The position numbers were made by a program, and so were the translations under genes. DNA of 42,919 nt from Caulobacteraceae bacterium (GTDB lineage: Bacteria > Pseudomonadota > Alphaproteobacteria > Caulobacterales > Caulobacteraceae): NCBI GenBank assembly GCA_019748095.1, contig JAIEQA010000097.1, positions 1-42,919 on the forward strand, in the 5' to 3' direction. The notes under the pieces are model-generated. The model ran no database searches. It was not told the DNA's origin and saw nothing but the letters and a program-made list of their open reading frames with translations. Positions 25,739 through 33,317 of this stretch are shown in pieces. How positions within the stretch are numbered: position 1 is the stretch's first letter; each line of letters opens with the position of its first letter.

Positions 25739-27023
25739 CGCGTCTGATGCCAACACCGTGGCAGGCCGGGACGGCCGGCTGAAGGCCGGGCTGAAGGCGC
25801 GCTATGCCCGCGAGCGACGCTTCAAGCTGTACGGGGTGCTCGCTGTCTGCGTGGCCATCAGCTTCCTGCTGCTACTGCTGGGCCGGATCATCGAGCAGGG
25901 GCATACGGCCTTCTACTCCAACCAGATCACCGTGCCGGTCTATCTGGACCCGGCCCGCATCGACCGGACCTATCCCCAGGGCACCAACTTCCAGCAGATG
26001 GTGGCGCAACAGCAGCTTGCCCGGATGGGGATCACGGACGATGCCCAGGGTTCGGTCACGACGGCCTACCGGACCCTGTTGTCGTCGGAGCTCAAGTTCG
26101 AGGCGGCCGACCTGATCCGGAATGACCCCTCGCTGGTGGGGCAGACCGTAGAGATCACCGCGCCGGTCTCGGACGAGGCTGACCTTTACTACAAGGGGAA
26201 GGTCACCCGGGCTATCGCGACCGATGAGCGGCGGTTGACCGACAGACAGATGGACTGGCTGGATGAGATGAAGGCGTCCGGGGCCGTCCGGACGGGCTTC
26301 AACAGCGAACTCTTCACCAACGGTGACTCCACCGAACCGGAACTGGCGGGTGTACTGGGCGCGGTGGTGGGCTCGGCCCTGATGCTGCTGGTTACCGCCT
26401 TGATCGCCATTCCGCTCGGCGTTGGGGCTGCGGTTTATCTGGAAGAGTTCTCCCGCAAGGGCCGGATCACCGACCTGATCGAGGTCAACATCAACAATCT
26501 CGCGGCCGTGCCTTCGATTGTGTACGGCCTGCTGGGCGTGGTCCTGTTCATCAACTGGGCGCATCTGCCCCGGTCCTCACCGCTGGTCGGGGGACTCGTG
26601 CTGGCCCTGATGGCCCTGCCCACGATCATCATTGCCACCCGCTCGGCGCTGAAGGCGGTCCCGCCGTCGATCCGCGAAGCGGCCCTGGCCATGGGCGCGA
26701 GCCGCACCCAGACGGTGTTTCACCACGTGCTGCCGCTTGCCATGCCGGGCGTGATGACCGGCACGATCATCTCCATGGCCCATGCGCTGGGCGAGACTGC
26801 ACCGCTGCTGCTGATCGGCATGGTCAGTTTCGTGCCGGGCATACCGGGTGCCATCACAGAGCCGGCCGGCGCCCTGCCTTCGCTGGTCTACATCTGGGAG
26901 AACGCCTCGGAGCGCGCCTTCCACGAGCGGACGGCCGCCGCCATCATGGTGCTCCTCACATTCATGGTCGTCATGAACGCCGCCGCAATCCTGCTGCGCC
27001 GGCGCTTTGAACGCCGGTGGTAA
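25731..27023 (+). CDS. pstA: Phosphate ABC transporter permease PstA
   Basis: Second permease of the phosphate importer, 430 residues from the ATG at 25731, which overlaps the pstC stop (ATGACTGA). Layout: cytoplasmic N-terminus, one helix (about 35-60), a periplasmic domain of about 140 residues and a C-terminal permease with [23 protein letters not shown]. The periplasmic insert is typical of the long alphaproteobacterial form. An in-frame GTG at 25722 would add three residues. Confidence 0.92.
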   Translation: MTDASDANTVAGRDGRLKAGLKARYARERRFKLYGVLAVCVAISFLLLLLGRIIEQGHTAFYSNQITVPVYLDPARIDRTYPQGTNFQQMVAQQQLARMGITDDAQGSVTTAYRTLLSSELKFEAADLIRNDPSLVGQTVEITAPVSDEADLYYKGKVTRAIATDERRLTDRQMDWLDEMKASGAVRTGFNSELFTNGDSTEPELAGVLGAVVGSALMLLVTALIAIPLGVGAAVYLEEFSRKGRITDLIEVNINNLAAVPSIVYGLLGVVLFINWAHLPRSSPLVGGLVLALMALPTIIIATRSALKAVPPSIREAALAMGASRTQTVFHHVLPLAMPGVMTGTIISMAHALGETAPLLLIGMVSFVPGIPGAITEPAGALPSLVYIWENASERAFHERTAAAIMVLLTFMVVMNAAAILLRRRFERRW

Positions 27024-27027
27024 GACA

Positions 27028-28014
27028 ATGAAACTTCCTTTTTTCCGCAGCCCTGATGGGCGTGAAGGTGGCGGTCCGGTGGACCCGACCGAAACCCCGC
27101 GCATGGGTGGACAGGTCCTGCCCGGTGCCGCCACTTCGCCGGTCTCTGGCGAGGCGCGAGACGAATCCGTCCTGACGACCGAGCCGGATCGGGCAGCGGA
27201 CGGCGGTGCCCTTGCCGGTCGCACGCCCGCCGTAAAATCCCCGGCCGCTCCGGCCGGTCCGACCAAGATCGCTGCGCGCGACGTATCGGTCTTCTATGGG
27301 GACAAACAGGCCCTGTATGACGTCAGCCTGGACATTCCGGACAAGACGGTGACCGCGTTCATCGGGCCGTCCGGCTGTGGCAAGTCGACATTCCTGCGGT
27401 GCATGAACCGGATGAATGACACCATTCAGGGGGCCCGGGTCACCGGCAAGATCCTGATGGATGGTGACGACATCAATGACCGCTCGGTCGATCCGGTGCT
27501 GTTGCGCGCCCAGGTGGGGATGGTGTTCCAGAAGCCCAATCCTTTCCCCAAGACCATTTATGAGAACGTCGCCTATGGTCCCCGCATCCATGGTCTGACG
27601 ACCTCGAAGTCCGAGATGGATGGTGTGGTCGAGAGCGCGCTCAAGAAGGCCGGCCTCTGGGATGAGGTCGCCGATCGTCTCCATTCGGCCGGGACCGGCC
27701 TGTCCGGCGGTCAGCAGCAGCGACTGGTCATTGCGCGGGCGATCGCCGTGAACCCGGAAGTCATCCTGATGGATGAGCCGTGTTCGGCCCTGGATCCTAT
27801 TGCCACAGCGCGGATCGAGGAGCTGATCGACGAGCTTCGCGAACGCTACTGTATCGTTATCGTCACCCACTCGATGGCCCAGGCCGCGCGGGTGTCTCAG
27901 CTGACGGCCTTCTTCCACATGGGCCGTCTGGTCGAGACCGGTCCGACCGAGGAAATCTTCACGAACCCCCGGGAACGCCGCACGCTGGACTACATTACCG
28001 GCCGGTTCGGCTAG
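27028..28014 (+). CDS. pstB: Phosphate ABC transporter ATPase PstB, N-terminally extended
   Basis: ATPase of the phosphate importer. The catalytic part (about residues 79-328) has Walker [10 protein letters not shown] (about 113-121), signature LSGGQQQR and Walker B VILMDEP, and matches PstB throughout. The family is usually about 250-260 residues; this has 328. The first 78 residues are Pro-, Gly- and Ala-rich with no predicted fold. The ATG at 27028, four bases after pstA, is favoured by coupling; no better internal ribosome site was found. The stop TAGGA doubles as the phoU ribosome site. Confidence 0.93.
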   Translation: MKLPFFRSPDGREGGGPVDPTETPRMGGQVLPGAATSPVSGEARDESVLTTEPDRAADGGALAGRTPAVKSPAAPAGPTKIAARDVSVFYGDKQALYDVSLDIPDKTVTAFIGPSGCGKSTFLRCMNRMNDTIQGARVTGKILMDGDDINDRSVDPVLLRAQVGMVFQKPNPFPKTIYENVAYGPRIHGLTTSKSEMDGVVESALKKAGLWDEVADRLHSAGTGLSGGQQQRLVIARAIAVNPEVILMDEPCSALDPIATARIEELIDELRERYCIVIVTHSMAQAARVSQLTAFFHMGRLVETGPTEEIFTNPRERRTLDYITGRFG

Positions 28015-28022
28015 GAACCCTG

Positions 28023-28760
28023 ATGAACCAGCACACGGTCAAGGCTTACGGCGACGAACTGAACCAACTGACGGCCGAGGTCGCCCGGATGGGCGGTCTG
28101 GCCGAGGCGCAGGTGGCGGATGCGGTTGAGTCCGTGGCGCGGCGCGATATTGCACTGGCCCGGGCGGTGGTGGAGCGCGACGCCAAGGTCGACGCCATGC
28201 ACCGCGACATCGAGAAGAAGGCCATCCGGCTGATTGCCCTGCGTCAGCCCGTGGCCTCGGACCTTCGCAAGACGCTCGCGGCGATGAAGCTGTCCGTCGA
28301 TCTGGAACGCACCGGCGACCTGGCCAAGAACATCGCCAAGCGGGCGCTGAGTCTCGCCGAGACCGAGCCGATGCAGCCGCTGACCCGATCGATCGAGCGG
28401 ATGGGCAAGCTGGTGTCGATGCGGCTGCGCGACGTGCTGGACGCTTACACCGCCTCCGAGATCGACCGCGCCATGGCGGTCTGGGCCTCCGACGACGAGG
28501 TTGACGAGCATTACAACGCCCTGTTCCGGGAGCTGCTGACCTACATGATGGGCGACCCGCGCACGATCAGCGCCTGCACCCATCTGCTGTTCATGGCCAA
28601 GAACCTGGAGCGGATCGGTGACCACGCGACCAACATCGCCGAGGTCATTCACTACGAGATCACCGGCGACGAGATGACGGGTGAGCGGCCGCGCTGGACG
28701 CCCACGCCCGGCGACTGGGACGCCGATAGCGGACATGCGCCTGCGCCGCCGACCCCCTGA
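28023..28760 (+). CDS. phoU: Phosphate signalling regulator PhoU
   Basis: Cytoplasmic negative regulator linking PstSCAB to PhoR. The 245-residue product has the two PhoU repeats (about 15-105 and 118-210), each with the metal-binding E/D-x-x-x-D pattern, and the ending KNLERIGDHATNIAE. After about residue 220 a short Pro/Asp-rich tail follows. The ATG at 28023 lies nine bases after the pstB stop. Confidence 0.95.
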   Translation: MNQHTVKAYGDELNQLTAEVARMGGLAEAQVADAVESVARRDIALARAVVERDAKVDAMHRDIEKKAIRLIALRQPVASDLRKTLAAMKLSVDLERTGDLAKNIAKRALSLAETEPMQPLTRSIERMGKLVSMRLRDVLDAYTASEIDRAMAVWASDDEVDEHYNALFRELLTYMMGDPRTISACTHLLFMAKNLERIGDHATNIAEVIHYEITGDEMTGERPRWTPTPGDWDADSGHAPAPPTP

Positions 28761-28790
28761 CGGCGCGACGACGACGACGGAGACTGAGAC

Positions 28791-29480
28791 GTGCAGCCTT
28801 ACATTCTGGTGATGGAAGACGAGGACGCCCTGGCGACCCTGCTTCAGTACAACCTCGAAAAGGAGGGCTACGATGTCGTCGTCGCCGCCGACGGCGAGGA
28901 GGGACTGGTCCAGATCGACGAGCGTCAGCCCGACCTGGTCCTGCTGGACTGGATGCTGCCCAAGGTCTCGGGGATCGAGGTCTGCCGTCGCATTCGCGGA
29001 CGTCCCGAGTCCCGGAACCTGCCGATCATCATGCTGACGGCGCGCGGTGAGGAATCGGACCGCGTCCGGGGGCTGGATACGGGGGCGGACGATTATCTGA
29101 CCAAGCCCTTCTCCATGACCGAGCTGATCGCCCGGATCCGTGCCGTCCTGCGGCGTATCCGGCCGGGCCTGGCGGACGACCGGGTCGGCCACGGCGACAT
29201 CATCATCGACCGCGTGGCCCATCGCGTCCGTCGTGCGGGCAAGGAGGTCCATCTGGGGCCGACCGAGTTCCGGCTGCTGGACCATTTCATGCGCCATCCG
29301 GGCCGGGTCTTCAGCCGCGAACAGTTGCTGGATGCCGTCTGGGGCTCCGATGTCTATGTCGAGGCAAGGACTGTGGACGTCCACGTCGGTCGGCTGAGAA
29401 AGGCCCTGAACGTCGACGAGAGCGCCAATCCGATCCGTACGGTTCGCTCAGCCGGCTATTCGCTGGACCTTGAGGGCTGA
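28791..29480 (+). CDS. phoB: Phosphate regulon response regulator PhoB
   Basis: DNA-binding regulator of 229 residues. The receiver has acidic residues at 10-12, phosphoacceptor D53 in LLDWMLP, T83 and K105; an OmpR/PhoB winged helix occupies about 130-227 (GPTEFRLLDHFMRHPGRVFSREQLLDAVWG). GTG start with GGAG nine bases upstream, 30 bases after phoU. It should bind the Pho box at 24189. Confidence 0.96.
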   Translation: MQPYILVMEDEDALATLLQYNLEKEGYDVVVAADGEEGLVQIDERQPDLVLLDWMLPKVSGIEVCRRIRGRPESRNLPIIMLTARGEESDRVRGLDTGADDYLTKPFSMTELIARIRAVLRRIRPGLADDRVGHGDIIIDRVAHRVRRAGKEVHLGPTEFRLLDHFMRHPGRVFSREQLLDAVWGSDVYVEARTVDVHVGRLRKALNVDESANPIRTVRSAGYSLDLEG

Positions 29481-29520
29481 AGGCAATCCGGTCGCTTTCC
29501 GGGCGTGCCGGTCGGCTCTT

Positions 29521-29531
29521 GGGGGGGGGGG
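29521..29531. repeat. Homopolymer of 11 G
   Basis: Eleven G residues between phoB and the convergent DUF2189 gene, two bases before the DUF2189 stop. Tracts of this kind slip in replication and in sequencing. Confidence 0.9.
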
Positions 29532-29532
29532 C

Positions 29533-30300
29533 TCACTGATCCTCGACGAGGCTGCGATAGGCACGCCAGCTGGCGAGACCCAGCCAGGGGAAGATGACCA
29601 CGAGGGCCAGAAAGCCCGTGGCCGCTGACAGCAGCAGCAGTGCGGTGATGATCACCGCCCAAAGCACCAGAGGGAAGAAATTGGCATTCACCGCGCGCAC
29701 GCTGGTCGCAACGGCCGCAAAGACATTTGCGTTCCGGTTCAGCAACATCGGGGCCGAAACAACGACAAGCGCATAGGTTACGAAGGCCAGAACCCCGCCC
29801 ACGAGGGTTCCGGTCAAAAGCATGACCCGCCCGTCCGCCGTGCCAACCGCGAAGGCGACGAGAGCGTCGATATCGCGATGGATCTGCCAGGTCGAAAGGC
29901 CGTAGATAACCTGGGCGACGCGCCCCCAGAGGAAATAGATCACGACCAGAAGCAGGCTGAGATAGGCCACGTCCTGACGGAAGGCGGACCGGACGAAGAG
30001 CACCTGTGACAGGCGGGGTTGCCCGCCGCCGCCGATCGTCCGGCCGGCCTCATAGGGGCCCATGGCCAGGATCGGCGCGATGATGACGAATCCTGCGGTG
30101 AGGGTCAGAACCCAGAACGCGCCGTTGGTGACATACAGTCCGTAGCAGATGGCGAAACTGATCGCCGCGACGCCCAATCCATAAGCCAGCAGTGGCAGCG
30201 GGGCTTTCATCAAATCCCGCCAGCCCATGGCCAGCCATCCGAAGGGGGCGGACAGGGCGACGGTCCGAATGCCGGGCAACTGTGAGGTCTGGTCCATCAT
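29533..30300 (-). CDS. DUF2189 integral membrane protein
   Basis: A 255-residue membrane protein of the DUF2189 family, function unknown. About six transmembrane helices, with the family's N-terminal PFGWLAMGWRDLMKAPLPLLAYG segment and a later PFxxxGPYEAGR-like region. It starts at tandem ATGs (30300 and 30297) with AGGAAGG upstream; the frame is open to 30372. It is divergent from the TerC gene and convergent with phoB, so it is not part of the pho operon. Confidence 0.85.
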   Translation of the reverse strand: MMDQTSQLPGIRTVALSAPFGWLAMGWRDLMKAPLPLLAYGLGVAAISFAICYGLYVTNGAFWVLTLTAGFVIIAPILAMGPYEAGRTIGGGGQPRLSQVLFVRSAFRQDVAYLSLLLVVIYFLWGRVAQVIYGLSTWQIHRDIDALVAFAVGTADGRVMLLTGTLVGGVLAFVTYALVVVSAPMLLNRNANVFAAVATSVRAVNANFFPLVLWAVIITALLLLSAATGFLALVVIFPWLGLASWRAYRSLVEDQ

Positions 30301-30431
30301 AATAACCTTCCTGGCCGGAGCCGGGGTTGATCGACGACACAGGAGCATGTGCCCGATCTCTGCCTTAATCAATCCGTCCGGCCAAAAGGGGCAGGACGGT
30401 CAGACCGGCCAGATGAGGGACGCTGCGTCCA

Positions 30432-30458
30432 TTGACGCGGTCGTCGTATGGCGTCATT
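30432..30458 (+). promoter_or_regulatory. Candidate promoter for the terC gene
   Basis: TTGACGC at 30432-30438 is a perfect Caulobacter-type -35; 12 bases later GCGTCATT matches five of the seven defined positions of GCTANAWC. It would give a leader of about 110 bases. Confidence 0.5.
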
Positions 30459-30489
30459 GAGCCGTTCTCCACGGGTCCGGGCCCCTCTG

Positions 30490-30509
30490 GCAGCCGAGGC
30501 GTCGGCTGC
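30490..30509 (+). repeat. Hairpin in the terC leader
   Basis: Perfect 8-base arms GCAGCCGA / TCGGCTGC with loop GGCG, 63 bases before the terC start codon. The consensus of the manganese riboswitch often found before terC-type genes (yybP-ykoY) was looked for and not found. Confidence 0.55.
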
Positions 30510-30572
30510 GATGTCGGATCCCCGCATGGACGGCGCAACGTTACGCCAATTTTCTGGAATTCAGGGTTCGGG

Positions 30573-31646
30573 ATGCTTGAGTCTCTACCGTTTCTGGCTG
30601 CGACCTATGCCGGCCAGCCTGTCTGGCTGTGGATGGGCTTTCTAGCCTTCATCGGCTTCTTGCTGTGGATCGACCTCGGGGTCGTCAACAACAAGGATGG
30701 CGTGGTGTCGGCGAAGAAGTCGGCCGCCATGTGGGCGTCGTTCGCCAGCCTCGCCATCGCGTTCGGAGGCTACGTCTACTTCGTCTACCAGCCTGATCCC
30801 GTCTACTATATGAGCCCGGATAACCTGAACCAGCAGGCGGTCCTCCAGTACTTCACAGGATATCTGCTCGAAACCGCCCTTGCGTTCGATAATATCTTTG
30901 TCATCGGGATGATCTTCACCTTCTTCGCGGTGCCGCGAGAGTATCAGCACCGCGTGCTGTTCTGGGGAATCATGGGCGCGATCGTCTTCCGCGGCATATT
31001 CATCTCGTTGGGAGCCGCGATCGTCAATGAGTTCACCTGGGTTCTCTTCATCTTTGCCGCTTTCCTGATCTTTACAGGCTGGAAGATGATCTTTGGCAGC
31101 GACCACGAGATGGACCTGCATCAAAACCCGGTGCTGAAGTTCCTCAAGAAGCGTTTGCGTGTCACGGATACGATCGAGAACCACAACTTCTTCGTAAGGC
31201 GGCCGGACCCCAAGGGGACGGGCCGGCTCGTCCTGTTTGCGACGCCGCTCTTCCTCACCCTGGTCATGGTCGAGGTCGTTGACGTGATCTTCGCGGTCGA
31301 TTCCGTGCCGGCGATCTTTGCCGTCACCAAGGACCCCTTCATCGTCTACACGTCGAACATCTTCGCGATCCTCGGCCTGCGTTCGATGTATTTCATGCTG
31401 GCTGAGGCGGTCGCCCGCTTCAAATATCTGAAGTACGGTCTGTCGCTCGTGCTGGTCCTGATCGGGGTCAAGATCATCTGGAACTTCGGGCTCTACAAGG
31501 GCTGGAAGGACATGACCGGCGAGGCGCTGGTGCCCTATCTGGAACCGCAATGGTCCCTGCTGGCTACGCTGGCCCTCATCGGAGGCTCCATGCTGTACTC
31601 GTGGGTCAAGACGAAACAACCCACGGGCACGCCCCCTGACGCCTGA
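30573..31646 (+). CDS. TerC/Alx-family membrane transporter
   Basis: Integral membrane protein of 357 residues with about eight or nine helices. Family marks: ETALAFDNIFVIGMIF with the conserved acidic and Asn residues, and DVIFAVDSVPAIFAVTKDPF in the second half. Relatives (Alx, TerC, MeeF-type) export manganese or act during metal loading of secreted proteins. The frame is open to 30432 but the ATG at 30573 gives the standard N-terminus. Given mntR in the same window, manganese is a fair guess for the substrate; the sequence alone does not prove it. Confidence 0.92.
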   Translation: MLESLPFLAATYAGQPVWLWMGFLAFIGFLLWIDLGVVNNKDGVVSAKKSAAMWASFASLAIAFGGYVYFVYQPDPVYYMSPDNLNQQAVLQYFTGYLLETALAFDNIFVIGMIFTFFAVPREYQHRVLFWGIMGAIVFRGIFISLGAAIVNEFTWVLFIFAAFLIFTGWKMIFGSDHEMDLHQNPVLKFLKKRLRVTDTIENHNFFVRRPDPKGTGRLVLFATPLFLTLVMVEVVDVIFAVDSVPAIFAVTKDPFIVYTSNIFAILGLRSMYFMLAEAVARFKYLKYGLSLVLVLIGVKIIWNFGLYKGWKDMTGEALVPYLEPQWSLLATLALIGGSMLYSWVKTKQPTGTPPDA

Positions 31647-31652
31647 CCTCTG

Positions 31653-31684
31653 GCCGCCCCGTCTCACCCGCAGCTCGGGGCGGC
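31653..31684 (+). terminator. Hairpin after the terC gene
   Basis: Perfect 9-base arms GCCGCCCCG / CGGGGCGGC with a 14-base loop, seven bases after the stop. There is no T-run, so termination may be weak. The remaining spacer to 31852 shows nothing recognisable. Confidence 0.55.
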
Positions 31685-31852
31685 GCGCAGGACAGGCTTG
31701 ACCTTCGGCAATCGCGCCGGGCGGCACGGGGCCGGTGGCCGGGCAGGATGTGCGCGGGCACGGGCACGAGACCGGGATCACAACCGGGTCAGGGCGTGAG
31801 CCGGCTGCAGACCGGCCGTCTCAAGGCGTCCCTGGCCCCGCGGACGACGGCC

Positions 31853-32905
31853 TCAGGCCAGGCTCGTGCCCAGCCATTCGAGCCAGTCTCCATAGGGGTC
31901 GCACCGCGCCAGAACCGTGGTTGTCCCGGTGGGCCAACGCGTCAGACACAGTTGGACCTCCCGGCGGTCCGATGTCCATCCAAAGCTGATGCGGACGAGG
32001 GGACGGTCCTCCGTCGCCCGGGCACCCGCGGCGGTGATCGTTTGCGCGATGTCTTCCCGCTCAGCGACGTGCAGATACTGCAGAACCATGCTGTGCACGA
32101 TCGCCCGGCACGTGCCGCGTTTCTGGGGCTCGTCGAGACGGCGAGCCAGCCAGGTTCCCGCGTCGCCGCGGTCCACGCGAGGCGGGTGGATCATGGCGAT
32201 CTGCAGCGCCTCTTCGAGACGTCGTGATCGCGCGGGCTGATCCGCCCAGGCAAAGGAGAGCAGGCGTTCCCGATCGTCGGGGTTTGAAGCGTTGAGCGGC
32301 TGGAGATCGACGCCACGCGCGGCTGCGATCGATACAGGCGACAGCGGCGGCGCGAGACCGCGCCATTGGGGCTCGATCCGCACGGCGGACGTCGGGTCCC
32401 CGGCCGACAGGGGCCCCAACCGGTAGGCATAGCGTGCGAGATTGAGGTTGAGGCCGCAACTCGACCCCAGTTCAAGCAGCTCAAACGGCATCGGCCGAAG
32501 GAGTGGCACTGCCATCAGGGCTGACATGATCGCCGCAGCGCGAGCGACCTCGTTCGTCTGGGTCGGCGTACGGATCCAGTGGGCGATGAAATCGTCCTGC
32601 TGCGCAAAGGCCCTAGCGACGGCCCCGTCGAAATCATTGTGCTCGCCGCCATAGAGCTCCGCCAGGCACTGCGGCGTCCCGCGCCGGGCGAGGGCATGGA
32701 GCGCTCCATTGACTCGCATGGCGAGAGCCGCAGCGGCCGGATCTCCCGGCCAGCCGAGGATCATGGCAGCGGTGACAGGCGCATGCTGAAGTTGACGATC
32801 CGCAGCTTCCAGAACCGAAGCGACGAAATTTGAGCCCATCGCGCGACAACGCCGCGCCTGTTTCAGAAACTCATGATCGTCAGATGCCGTCGCAAGATTG
32901 TTCAT
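31853..32905 (-). CDS. DUF2332 family protein
   Basis: A 350-residue cytoplasmic protein matching DUF2332: N-terminal helical region with ALAMRVNGALHALARRG, the segment LLELGSSCGLNLNL (about 142-155, resembling a methyltransferase SAM loop), and the C-terminal FGWT...LTRWPTG strand region. Function is unknown; the glycine loop has led others to suspect a methyltransferase-like fold, which is inference. ATG start. It stands alone between convergent terC and a 0.4-kb spacer. Confidence 0.85.
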   Translation of the reverse strand: MNNLATASDDHEFLKQARRCRAMGSNFVASVLEAADRQLQHAPVTAAMILGWPGDPAAAALAMRVNGALHALARRGTPQCLAELYGGEHNDFDGAVARAFAQQDDFIAHWIRTPTQTNEVARAAAIMSALMAVPLLRPMPFELLELGSSCGLNLNLARYAYRLGPLSAGDPTSAVRIEPQWRGLAPPLSPVSIAAARGVDLQPLNASNPDDRERLLSFAWADQPARSRRLEEALQIAMIHPPRVDRGDAGTWLARRLDEPQKRGTCRAIVHSMVLQYLHVAEREDIAQTITAAGARATEDRPLVRISFGWTSDRREVQLCLTRWPTGTTTVLARCDPYGDWLEWLGTSLA

Positions 32906-33317
32906 GAAACGACGATCCGCATAAGCACAAACTCCCCGAAAGTCTCAATCGAAACTCTTCGGATCTGACAACGACAGAAGTATCCGTGTGAGCCCGGAGC
33001 AGCGTAAGTGTTTCTACTTAACGCCGCTCGACAGTGAAACAACTAGCCGGATTCATTTAACGTCAGATGAACCGGCCATGCATGGTGATGTCTGCAAGAT
33101 CGCGTTCGGCTCAGAAATGCCCATTACCGACCCCGTTAATGATCCATTCAGCAGAATGCCGCTAGTCGACGCATAGGAACGGGGGAAATTTCCTGACCTG
33201 TGGCGAGCCCCGCCGCTCTTGCAAGCCTTGGGGTTCGCCAGGTTCAGGGTGGTTTCCGACAGTATCCTGGCTCGGCGTCAACCAGAATCAGTGGACTAAA
33301 GCATCGTGATATCGGCC
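32906..33317. other. Intergenic region before the chemoreceptor gene
   Basis: About 400 bases, AT-richer than its surroundings (notably 32906-33180). A short open frame of 62 codons (32988-33176, GTG) has no ribosome site and no recognisable product, so it is not called. A strong hairpin is at 33201-33240. No clear promoter was identified. Confidence 0.6.
33201..33240. repeat. Strong hairpin upstream of the chemoreceptor gene
   Basis: Arms TGGCGAGCCCC and GGGGTTCGCCA pair over 11 bases with one G-U, around an 18-base loop that contains the self-complementary CTTGCAAG. It ends 77 bases before the ATG. Could be a terminator for an unseen RNA, a leader structure or an operator. Confidence 0.6.

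Noticed and set aside
30459..30572. yybP-ykoY manganese riboswitch before terC
   Set aside because: The conserved GGGGAGUAG-type element and the paired partner were not found; only an ordinary hairpin is present.
32988..33176. 62-codon frame in the spacer before the chemoreceptor gene
   Set aside because: GTG start without a ribosome site, mixed third positions, and no recognisable product; kept as intergenic.
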